Shown here: positions 1 through 5,432 of the stretch, one piece after another
How positions within the stretch are numbered: position 1 is the first letter of the stretch
Layout: each line of letters begins with the position of its first letter
Origin: CAJCIY01 sp036379355
GTDB lineage: Bacteria > Actinomycetota > Actinomycetes > Mycobacteriales > CAJCIY01
Assembly (NCBI GenBank): GCA_036379355.1
Contig: DASVGV010000048.1
Span: forward strand, 1-5,736
Direction: 5' to 3'
DNA: 5,736 nt
Position numbers and translations under genes: made by a program
The notes under the pieces: model-generated
The model's database searches: none
Told to the model about the DNA's origin: nothing
What the model saw: only the letters and a program-made list of their open reading frames with translations

Positions 1-255
1 GCACCCGCCCACGGGTACGCGATCATCTCGACTCTGCGGGAGCGCAGCGACGGACAGTTGGACCTCGCCGAGGGATCGATCTACCCAGCGCTGCACCGAC
101 TCGAGAAGTCCGGGCTGATCGCCAGCAGTGTCCACGTGGCGCAAGGCCGGCGCCGGCGCGTCTACGCCCTCACTGCGCGGGGGCGCGAGGCGTTCGCGGC
201 CCAGCGACATGAGTGGCAAGGTTTCGTCGCGAGCATGCAGGCGGTGCTGGCATGA
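1..255 (+). CDS. PadR family transcriptional regulator (5' end outside window)
   Basis: This is the C-terminal 84 residues of a PadR-type winged-helix DNA-binding protein. The frame is open to base 1, so the start lies upstream. The visible part begins in the conserved HGYAI segment of the wing-helix core. It continues with the family hallmark EGSIYPALHRLEKSGLI (residues 25-41 of the fragment), which carries the recognition helix, then the wing GRRRRVYALTARGR and a C-terminal helix. PadR proteins are usually about 100-115 residues, so roughly 20-30 residues are missing. An internal TTG at base 58 is not a credible start because it would remove the first half of the DNA-binding domain. Its stop codon overlaps the next start (ATGA), so the two are translationally coupled. 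In known pairs of this kind the PadR protein typically represses its own operon, but the promoter is outside the window. Family assignment is confident; the ligand is unknown. Confidence 0.93.
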   Translation, partial: APAHGYAIISTLRERSDGQLDLAEGSIYPALHRLEKSGLIASSVHVAQGRRRRVYALTARGREAFAAQRHEWQGFVASMQAVLA

Positions 256-995
256 GGGACGCGACCGCCACACCCATCGACGACTACCTCGATGACCTGC
301 TCCGCCACCTCCGCGCCGATCCACGCACGACCCGCCGGCTGCTGGACGAGGCAGCCGACCACCTCCACACCGCCGCCGCCGACTACCAGCGGTCGGGATC
401 CACGCGCGTCGACGCCGAACGCGAGGCCGTACGGAGCCTCGGACCCGTCGGCGAACTCGCGCGCGGGACGTGGCTGCACTCGTTCACGTCCCTGGTCAGC
501 GAAGTTGTGCGCGCCGCGATCCTGCTCGGCGGGTGCGGTCTGGTGGCGGTGGGCGTGAGCGGCGGCCTCGCCGCGATCATGAACGCGCTCGCCGGATACA
601 ACTTCGTCGGCGCGGCGACCGTACTCGGCATGGGTGGCAGCTCCGTGACGGAGAGCGCGCAGGACGCCGTGTCTCTGCGCGTCTTTGCCGGCATTCTGGG
701 CCTGATCGTTCTCGCCGCCTACGCCCTGGTTCGGCGCCGCATCAGGCCTGGCACCGTCCTGCCCGGCGGGCTGACCGATGCGCTCGGTGCGGCGGCGTTC
801 GCCGCGGCCACCGTCGTGCTCACCTCGGCCGCGGTCGACCAGGCCGTGACCACGTCCTCGGCCCACGGCGTCGGGTTCTTCCTCAGCGGCGCCCTCGCCA
901 GCCTCGGCGGGGCCGTCCTGTTCTGCACCCGCGCGACCCGCAGGCTTCTTGCCGGGCACGGCGCTGGGGTGGATTCGAGCCTGCTCGCCGTCTAG
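252..995 (+). CDS. Four-helix membrane protein with N-terminal HAAS-type domain
   Basis: This 247-residue protein has a soluble N-terminus and a membrane C-terminus. Residues 6-75 resemble the HAAS / 'permease prefix' / DUF1700-like domain: an amphipathic YLDDLLRHL helix, an acidic-basic helix LLDEAADHLHTAAADY, then a third helix ending in AVRSLGPVGELAR. That domain is repeatedly found next to PadR regulators. Four hydrophobic stretches follow at about residues 85-110, 143-160, 176-197 and 206-225, with Arg-rich loops at 161-165 and 227-231 that suggest cytoplasmic sides. There is no signal peptide or catalytic motif. I chose the ATG at 252 because it overlaps the padR stop as ATGA and gives the HAAS domain at the very N-terminus; an upstream GTG at 213 would add 13 residues inside the padR reading frame. 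The molecular role is not known; in analogous pairs it is thought to be a membrane partner or sensor controlled by the PadR protein. Confidence 0.85.
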   Translation: MRDATATPIDDYLDDLLRHLRADPRTTRRLLDEAADHLHTAAADYQRSGSTRVDAEREAVRSLGPVGELARGTWLHSFTSLVSEVVRAAILLGGCGLVAVGVSGGLAAIMNALAGYNFVGAATVLGMGGSSVTESAQDAVSLRVFAGILGLIVLAAYALVRRRIRPGTVLPGGLTDALGAAAFAAATVVLTSAAVDQAVTTSSAHGVGFFLSGALASLGGAVLFCTRATRRLLAGHGAGVDSSLLAV

Positions 996-1061
996 GGCGC
1001 ACCTACTTCGAAATGCGCACAGGGTCGGCACGGCCATGGCAGCCTCGGCGGTCGGAGTCTC

Positions 1062-1877
1062 CTAGCCAGCAGCCGGTACGTCGCGTCCTAGCTCGGTGAG
1101 AAGGTCCTGGCTGTAGGCGATCCGGCCGGTGAGCGCGGTCGGCGGACCGTCACACAGGGCCAGCGCGGCCTCCGCCATCACCTCGGGCGGCTCGACGACC
1201 TGCTCGGAGTCGTCGGGCCGCACCAGGTGGTGATGCAGCGTCCCGGGCGTCGGCACGACTCGGTTGGGCGACAGGGCATTCACAGCGATGTTGTGGTCGT
1301 ACACCTCGCTGGCCAGACCCGTCGAAAACCGCTCGAGGGCCGCCTTACACATGCCGTAGACCGTGCCGCCGATCGCCCGCCGTGCCGGGTCCGGCGGAAA
1401 GGCCGGGTGCCGAGCGGCACCCGAGGAGATGTTCACGATCCACCCCTGGCCGCGTTCGATCATGCCCGGCAGCACCAGCTGCGCCAGGTGCATCGGGGCG
1501 TACACCTGCACCTCGAACATGAGGTCGCGGCGGCGCTCCGGGAAATCGGCGATCGGCTGGAAGTACGTCACCGCAGCGTTGTTCACGAGGATGTCGATCG
1601 GACCGAGCTGCTCCTGCGCCTCCGCGACGATGCGCTCGCGGTCCTCGCGGTGGGACAGATCCGCCGCGATGGCCACCGCGTCGCCGTCCGCCGCCCGGAT
1701 CCGCTGGACGGTCTCGGTGATCGTGCCCTCGAAGCGGGACATTCCCGGATCGACCGTGCGCGCGGTGACGGCTACCGCGGCCCCTTCCCGGGCCAGGCGC
1801 AACGCGATCGCCGTCCCGATCCCCCGGCTCGCCCCCGTCACGAGCGCGACCTTTCCCTGCAACCTGCCTGCGGCCAT
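1062..1877 (-). CDS. SDR family NAD(P)-dependent oxidoreductase
   Basis: This 271-residue short-chain dehydrogenase/reductase has the classical Rossmann layout. It shows the nucleotide-binding loop TGASRGIG at 14-21, the adenine-contact Asp-Leu at 73-74, NNAA at 99-102 (usual form NNAG), Ser at 151-152 in NISS, and the active-site pair Tyr174 and Lys178 in YGMCK. TAR at 38-40 after strand 2, with no acidic residue at its end, suggests NADP(H) preference. It should oxidise or reduce a hydroxyl/carbonyl pair in the cytoplasm; the substrate is unknown. Two oddities are the Gln at 124, where the tetrad Asn is expected, and a Ser-Tyr gap of 22 residues instead of about 13. I chose the ATG at 1877 because the Rossmann fold starts within ten residues. 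The frame stays open upstream to 1967, but that 30-residue extension is Cys/Arg-rich, is not SDR-like and runs into the divergent gene. No Shine-Dalgarno is evident. It converges with the membrane-protein gene across 66 bases. Confidence 0.93.
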   Translation of the reverse strand: MAAGRLQGKVALVTGASRGIGTAIALRLAREGAAVAVTARTVDPGMSRFEGTITETVQRIRAADGDAVAIAADLSHREDRERIVAEAQEQLGPIDILVNNAAVTYFQPIADFPERRRDLMFEVQVYAPMHLAQLVLPGMIERGQGWIVNISSGAARHPAFPPDPARRAIGGTVYGMCKAALERFSTGLASEVYDHNIAVNALSPNRVVPTPGTLHHHLVRPDDSEQVVEPPEVMAEAALALCDGPPTALTGRIAYSQDLLTELGRDVPAAG

Positions 1878-1883
1878 ACCCGG

Positions 1884-1913
1884 ACTGCAGCATGGGGGCG
1901 CGGCCACGGTCAA
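1884..1913 (-). promoter_or_regulatory. Candidate promoter for the SDR gene
   Basis: Read on the minus strand, a TTGACC hexamer (1908-1913) matches the -35 consensus at five of six positions. It is followed after 18 bases by TGCAGT (1884-1889), a poor -10 match. Six more bases lead to the ATG at 1877. The arrangement would give transcription starting at or very near the start codon, in line with the lack of a ribosome binding site. The -10 lacks the conserved A at position 2, so this is tentative. Confidence 0.3.
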
Positions 1914-1944
1914 GAGAGGGGCCTCGGCTGCACGGCGGCGGCAG

Positions 1945-1950
1945 TAGCAT
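1945..1950 (+). promoter_or_regulatory. Candidate -10 element (leaderless) for the GFA gene
   Basis: TAGCAT fits the actinobacterial TANNNT -10 pattern and ends six bases before the ATG at 1957. That is the spacing expected when transcription starts on the A of the start codon. No Shine-Dalgarno-like purine run lies in front of this ATG, which supports a leaderless mRNA. No convincing -35 hexamer is present at 16-19 bases upstream. Confidence 0.4.
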
Positions 1951-1956
1951 CCGCCC

Positions 1957-2361
1957 ATGGCTCGCACCGGACGCTGCCTCTGCGGCGAGGTGAGCTACGA
2001 GCTCGCCGGCGACCCGATCGCGACCGCCATCTGCCACTGCGAGCACTGCCAACGGCAGAGCGGCGGCGCGTTCTCCGTCAACCTCATCGCCAACGAAGGA
2101 CAGCTGACGGTCACCGGCGACCTGAAGACGTACGAGGAGACGGGTGAACGCGACGACGCGGTCTACGTCCGCCGCCGCTTCTGCGGTTCGTGCGGTTCGC
2201 CGATCGTGTCGGAGCTCGTGCAGACGGACGGCGTCATCGCGGTGAAGGCGGGCAGCCTGGACGACAAGGCGGACGTGCACCCGACCGTCGAGGTCTGGTG
2301 CGTCGACCGCCAGCCCTGGGTGAGCCTTCCGGGCATGGCGGCGTCGCTCGACCGCGAGTGA
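1957..2361 (+). CDS. GFA / CENP-V family zinc-binding protein
   Basis: This is a complete 134-residue single-domain protein of the GFA family (glutathione-dependent formaldehyde-activating enzyme / CENP-V fold). All seven family cysteines are present with the expected spacing: Cys7 and Cys9 (CLC), Cys26, Cys28 and Cys31 (CHCEHC), and Cys76 and Cys79 (CGSC). In the founding Paracoccus Gfa, the first and last pairs bind a structural zinc and the middle three bind a second zinc at the glutathione site. GSLDD at 99-103 and the C-terminal VEVWCVDRQPW stretch (111-121) are also typical. Most members have no proven lyase activity, so the formaldehyde role should not be assumed, particularly as mycothiol normally replaces glutathione in actinobacteria. 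The ATG at 1957 sits one residue before the family's usual N-terminus. It is divergent from the SDR gene across 79 bases and convergent with the luciferase-like gene. Family assignment is firm; function is open. Confidence 0.93.
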   Translation: MARTGRCLCGEVSYELAGDPIATAICHCEHCQRQSGGAFSVNLIANEGQLTVTGDLKTYEETGERDDAVYVRRRFCGSCGSPIVSELVQTDGVIAVKAGSLDDKADVHPTVEVWCVDRQPWVSLPGMAASLDRE

Positions 2362-2465
2362 TTCGAGCCGTCAGGCAACCGCGCCGGCCGTGACACTCCC
2401 GGCGGGCCGCACCGGGCCGAGCCTGTCGACACGGGCGCGACCGGCGGCCAGGCGCGTGCGAGGCG
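2362..2465. other. Convergent intergenic gap
   Basis: This 104-base GC-rich spacer lies between the stop codons of the GFA gene and the luciferase-like gene. It holds a short CCCGG/CCGGG inverted repeat (2398-2402 and 2412-2416, nine-base loop) and the palindrome TGTCGACA (2424-2431). Neither is followed by a T run, so no terminator can be called with confidence. I see no small gene in it. Confidence 0.5.
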
Positions 2466-3527
2466 TCAACGCGATGCGGCGCCCACATGATCGCGGTACG
2501 CCGGGATGATCGGGGCGAGCTCCGCCGGGCTCGCGCCGTGCAGGATGACGCCGTCGGCGCCGAGGTCGAACTGGCCCTGCACCGCCGCCGCGCACTGTTC
2601 GGGTGTGCCCGTGGCCGCCGGCGCGAGCCACTCGTCGGGAAGCAGGGTCGCCACGTGCTCGAGCGTCTCGACCGGCGTCGCCGGGCTGTCGATGGGGCCC
2701 CGCGCAGATGCGTCGCGAACTACTTGGTCGTCCCGGAAGCGCTGCAGCACAGCAGGATCCCAGCCGTTGGTGGACACCATGAGGTCGCCGTATCCCTGCA
2801 GGTACGTCGCGAGGCGCCCCACCGTCTTGCGCAGCCGTGCCTCCTCCGGCAGGTGGTCGCCGATGGTGGCGAAGCACGACCAGACCTGCACCGAGTCCGG
2901 ATCGCGGCCCGCCTGCTCGGCCGCGTCCTTCACGGTGCGGACGCACCGCTGGAGCGTCTCGTCGGTGAAGAACGTGTGCAGCACCACCTGGTCGAACGCG
3001 CGGCCGCCGAGGGCCAGCGACTCCGGTCCGAACGCGACCAGCCCGAGCGGGATGTCCTCGTCGAACGACGCGTCCAGTCGCAAGAACGGATAGCGGCCCA
3101 TGGGACCGTCGTGACCGAGGATCATCTCCCCGTGGAACAGCCGGCGCATCACGCCGGCGAAGTCCTCGAGATACGCGGTCGTCACGGCCGGCAGTCCCAC
3201 CGCGTCCATGAGCGGCTTGACCCCGCGACCGAGGCCGAGGGTGAACCGCCCCTGCGACAGGCGGTGCATCGTCGTGGCGTACGACGCGGTGATGAGCGGA
3301 TGCCGGGTGTTGGGGTTCGTGGTCGCCGTGGCGATCGCGATCTCGTCGCTCACCGCGGCCACCGCACCCGACAGGCTGGCGGCCTCCTTGGTGTTCCACC
3401 GCTCGGAGATGAAGCAGGCGCCGATCCCCATGGCCTCCGCGTCGCGTACCTCCGCGAGCAGGTCGCGCGGCCGGTCCGCAGCCCCGGCCAGGGTGTAGAA
3501 ACCGATGTTCGCCAAGCGCTCGACCAC
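2466..3527 (-). CDS. LLM class (luciferase-like) F420-dependent oxidoreductase, probable
   Basis: This 353-residue protein has the luciferase-like TIM-barrel fold. Visible marks are the N-terminal strand IGFYTLAG (8-15), AEAMGIGACFISERWNTKE (30-48), the barrel core TATTNPNTRHP (67-77) and the family signature GRFTLGLGRG (93-102). HTFFTDETLQRCVRTVKDA (184-202), VWSCFATIGDH (215-225) and a C-terminal GADGVILHGASPAELAPI (323-340) follow. From memory it is closest to the actinobacterial MSMEG_2249-type subfamily (TIGR03857), whose members are predicted to use coenzyme F420; FMN use cannot be excluded by eye. The substrate is unknown. I chose the GTG at 3527 because a strong GAGGAGGA ribosome binding site lies eight bases ahead. 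An in-frame ATG at 3590 would add 21 non-conserved residues and overlap the divergent thioesterase gene. It shares a 44-base start-to-start gap with that gene. Confidence 0.9.
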   Translation of the reverse strand: MVERLANIGFYTLAGAADRPRDLLAEVRDAEAMGIGACFISERWNTKEAASLSGAVAAVSDEIAIATATTNPNTRHPLITASYATTMHRLSQGRFTLGLGRGVKPLMDAVGLPAVTTAYLEDFAGVMRRLFHGEMILGHDGPMGRYPFLRLDASFDEDIPLGLVAFGPESLALGGRAFDQVVLHTFFTDETLQRCVRTVKDAAEQAGRDPDSVQVWSCFATIGDHLPEEARLRKTVGRLATYLQGYGDLMVSTNGWDPAVLQRFRDDQVVRDASARGPIDSPATPVETLEHVATLLPDEWLAPAATGTPEQCAAAVQGQFDLGADGVILHGASPAELAPIIPAYRDHVGAASR

Positions 3528-3535
3528 GCTGTCCG

Positions 3536-3543
3536 TCCTCCTC
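3536..3543 (-). promoter_or_regulatory. Strong Shine-Dalgarno fixing the GTG start of the LLM gene
   Basis: On the minus strand GAGGAGGA lies eight bases before the GTG at 3527. It is the best ribosome binding site in the window and decides this start over the upstream in-frame ATG at 3590, which has no such site. It also means this gene is not leaderless, so its transcript begins at or beyond about 3545, close to or inside the thioesterase reading frame. Confidence 0.75.
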
Positions 3544-3571
3544 ACCCGGCCGACCGAGAGGCACCGATGCC

Positions 3572-3979
3572 ATGACCCAGGACCGTCCACCGGGCGCCGA
3601 CGACCTGCTGGCGATGATGCCGTACGCCGGGTCCTTGGGCATCGCGCTCCACGAGGTCACGCCGTCCCTGGCCACCGGCAGCCTGGCCTGGGCGCCGGAA
3701 CGGTGTACCGCGGGCGGCATCCTGCACGGCGGCGTGATCATGTCGCTCGCCGACACGATCGGTGCGGTGTGCGCCTTCCTCAACCTCCCGGTGGGGGCGC
3801 GTACCGCCACGATCGACTCCACGACGCGGCTCTACCGGCCGCTGACCGCGGGCCGGCTGCATGCCGCGGCGCGGCCCACCCACGTCGGCCGCACCGTGAT
3901 CGTCGTGGCCACGGACCTCACCGACGACGAGGGGCGGCTCGTCGCCCAGACCAGCCAGGCGCAGGCCGTGATCGCCTAG
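3572..3979 (+). CDS. PaaI family hotdog-fold thioesterase
   Basis: This complete 135-residue protein has a single hotdog domain. The family motif GGILHGGVIMSLADTIGA spans 48-64: His52-Gly53-Gly54 begins the active-site turn, and Asp61 sits on the central helix where PaaI-type enzymes keep their catalytic acid. The following strands TATIDSTTRLYRPL (78-91), GRLHAAARPTHVGRTVIVV (94-112) and the terminal RLVAQTSQAQAVI (122-134) are the usual beta-sheet. Such enzymes hydrolyse acyl- or aryl-acyl-CoA thioesters in the cytoplasm, usually as tetramers. The N-terminal MMPYAGSLGI (15-24) is the normal opening of the fold. The ATG at 3572 has a GAGAGG purine run ten bases ahead; a nearby ATG at 3567 is out of frame. 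It is divergent from the LLM oxidoreductase and its stop lies 16 bases from the amidase stop on the other strand. The acyl-CoA substrate cannot be read from sequence. Confidence 0.93.
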   Translation: MTQDRPPGADDLLAMMPYAGSLGIALHEVTPSLATGSLAWAPERCTAGGILHGGVIMSLADTIGAVCAFLNLPVGARTATIDSTTRLYRPLTAGRLHAAARPTHVGRTVIVVATDLTDDEGRLVAQTSQAQAVIA

Positions 3980-4004
3980 CCCGCCGGCCGGAGGGTCAGC
4001 GGGC
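3979..4004. terminator. Possible bidirectional hairpin between convergent genes
   Basis: GCCCGC (3979-3984) and GCGGGC (3999-4004) form a perfect six-base-pair stem with a 14-base loop. The hairpin spans the 16-base gap between the thioesterase and amidase stop codons and overlaps both reading frames' ends. It could serve both transcripts, being symmetric. There is no T run on either side, and an alternative CGCCGG/CCGGCG stem (3982-3987 with 4007-4012) competes, so termination is only possible. Confidence 0.25.
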
Positions 4005-5387
4005 GACCGGCGCGAGGAGCGGCCACGGCTGCGCCCGCTCGAGCAGCAGCGCCAGGTCGAGAAGCTCTGCGTCGTGCAGGCGCGGAGCGATGATCTGCAG
4101 GCCCACCGGCAGACCGGCCGGCGACAGCCCGGCCGGCACCGAGATCGCCGGTACGCCCGCGACATTCGCCGGCATGGTGAGGCGCCCGCTGTTGAACGCC
4201 TCGACCGCCACGTCGCCCACGTGGGTCGGCGCCGGGCCCTCCGCGGCGTACGGGTCGTCCGGGTTCGTCGCGCAGAGGACGAAGTCCGCCTGCTCGAACA
4301 CCGCGCCGAACGCAGCGATCGTCGCGAGCCGTACGGGGTCGATGCCCCCCGCGGACTCGACGGTGTAGACCTCCGGCGCGACCTCGACGATCTGGCGGAT
4401 CTCGTCGGTCAGTGTCTCCGCGACGCCGGGCATGAACGGCGCGATGCCGTGATGGATCGCGGGGAACGCGGCCAGGGCCCACTCGAAGCCCAGCGACGGG
4501 ATGCCGAGTGACAGATCCACCCGGCGTAGTCCGGCGGCCCGGACGAGCACGTCGGCCGTCCGCTCGACCACGTCGGCGATCCGGGCGTCGACGACGGCCG
4601 CGCCCTGCAGGTCGGGCGCGACGACGACCCGCTTGCCGGCCAGGTCGTGGCTGCCGAGCCCCCGCTCGTACTCCTCGGTCTTCGGCAGGCTGAACGGGTC
4701 CTGGGGGTGCGCGCCCGCCGTGACGTCGAGGTAGCGCGCGGTGTCCCGCACCGACCGGGAAACGCAGCCGTACACGGTCGTCAGCGGCTCCAGCTGGGGC
4801 GGTGGGCCGTACGGGATCAGCCGGAAGCTCGGCTTCAGCCCGACCAGCCCCGTGTAGCCGGCGGGGATGCGCGTGGACCCGCCACCATCGCCGGCAGTCG
4901 CGAGGGGCGCGAACCCCGCCGACACGCACACCGCGCTGCCGCCGGACGAGCCGCCCGGCGTGCGGTCCGGCGCCCAGGGGTTGCGGGTGACCCCGTGCGC
5001 CTTGCTCGCGGTATATCCGACCAGGCCTACCTCCGGGGCCGTGGTCTGCGCGAGCTTCACCGCACCCGCCGCCTCGAGCCGCTCCACCACGGCGCACGAG
5101 TACGACGACACGGTGCCGGCGAGCAGCGCGACCGCCTGGGTGAACGGCCAGCCGGCGACCTGGAACAGCTCCTTGACCGCCACCGGGACGCCGCCGAAGG
5201 GCAACGACACGTCAGCGGCCCGCGCCTCCGCGAGCGCCGCGTCGGCGTCGAGGTAGCAGACCGGGTTCAGCTCCGCGGCGAGGTCGGACCCCAGTGCCGC
5301 CAGGCACTCCTGCGTCTGCTCCTCCGGCGAGGTCGCTCGGGAGCGGTAGGCGTCGACCAGCGAACAGGCATCTCCGCTCCACGGCAC
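3996..5387 (-). CDS. Amidase signature family hydrolase
   Basis: This complete 463-residue enzyme of the amidase signature superfamily carries the whole Ser-cisSer-Lys triad. Lys72 is in GGVPVAVKE, the cis-Ser is Ser147 in TPGGSSGGSA (143-152) and the nucleophile is Ser171 in GDGGGSTRIPA (166-176). The 24-residue spacing from cis-Ser to nucleophile matches FAAH and GatA. The C-terminal MPANVAGVPAISVPAG (405-420) and LPVGLQIIAP (426-435) complete the domain. It should hydrolyse the amide bond of a small cytoplasmic substrate; amide type is not predictable. No gatB or gatC gene is nearby, so it is unlikely to be the Glu-tRNA(Gln) amidotransferase subunit. The start is a GTG at 5387 with no clear Shine-Dalgarno; the length fits the family and no other early start is better. 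It lies 45 bases downstream of another minus-strand gene, so co-transcription is possible. Confidence 0.92.
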   Translation of the reverse strand: MPWSGDACSLVDAYRSRATSPEEQTQECLAALGSDLAAELNPVCYLDADAALAEARAADVSLPFGGVPVAVKELFQVAGWPFTQAVALLAGTVSSYSCAVVERLEAAGAVKLAQTTAPEVGLVGYTASKAHGVTRNPWAPDRTPGGSSGGSAVCVSAGFAPLATAGDGGGSTRIPAGYTGLVGLKPSFRLIPYGPPPQLEPLTTVYGCVSRSVRDTARYLDVTAGAHPQDPFSLPKTEEYERGLGSHDLAGKRVVVAPDLQGAAVVDARIADVVERTADVLVRAAGLRRVDLSLGIPSLGFEWALAAFPAIHHGIAPFMPGVAETLTDEIRQIVEVAPEVYTVESAGGIDPVRLATIAAFGAVFEQADFVLCATNPDDPYAAEGPAPTHVGDVAVEAFNSGRLTMPANVAGVPAISVPAGLSPAGLPVGLQIIAPRLHDAELLDLALLLERAQPWPLLAPVAR

Positions 5388-5394
5388 CGCCCGG

Positions 5395-5400
5395 ACGCTA
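5395..5400 (-). promoter_or_regulatory. Candidate -10 element (leaderless) for the amidase gene
   Basis: Read on the minus strand, TAGCGT fits TANNNT and ends seven bases before the GTG at 5387. The following bases are CCGGGCG, close to the CCGCCC that separates the GFA -10 candidate from its ATG. No convincing -35 is seen. If real, the amidase has its own start of transcription rather than relying only on the gene upstream. Confidence 0.35.
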
Positions 5401-5432
5401 GCGGAGCCGGCCCGATGCGTGCATACCGGTGC

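Noticed and set aside
997..1018. GCGCA/TGCGC inverted repeat after the membrane-protein gene, as a terminator
   Set aside because: The stem is only five base pairs with a 12-base loop and no T run; this is expected by chance at this GC content.
162..1037. Long minus-strand open frame (291 codons) opposite the HAAS membrane protein gene
   Set aside because: It is a shadow of the real gene in GC-rich DNA: its product is a repetitive Gly/Ala/Arg/His-rich string with no fold. The plus-strand product has clear domains.
1878..1967. Thirty-residue N-terminal extension of the SDR
   Set aside because: It is open in frame but Cys/Arg-rich, unlike SDR N-termini, and would overlap the GFA start and its promoter candidate.
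1227..2147. Plus-strand open frame (306 codons) across the SDR gene
   Set aside because: It is Arg/His-rich with no recognisable motif, it overlaps the start of the GFA gene, and the opposite strand encodes an unmistakable SDR.
2398..2416. CCCGG/CCGGG hairpin between the GFA and LLM genes, as a terminator
   Set aside because: The stem is five base pairs with no T run, and several competing pairings exist in the same GC-rich spacer.
3528..3590. Longer form of the LLM oxidoreductase starting at ATG 3590
   Set aside because: The extra 21 residues are not LLM-like, overlap the thioesterase coding region and lack a ribosome binding site; the GTG at 3527 has a strong one.
2371..3822. Minus-strand open frame (483 codons) across the LLM gene and part of the thioesterase
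   Set aside because: The product is low-complexity Arg/Gly/Pro sequence; the neighbouring frame encodes a conserved LLM oxidoreductase.
3976..5097. Minus-strand open frame (373 codons) inside the amidase gene
   Set aside because: It is an alternative-frame shadow. The amidase frame has the full catalytic triad, while this one is nearly all Gly, Arg and Ala.
3996..5387. Amidase as GatA of the tRNA-dependent amidotransferase
   Set aside because: No gatB or gatC gene is adjacent. The catalytic core is shared by the whole superfamily, so it does not indicate GatA.
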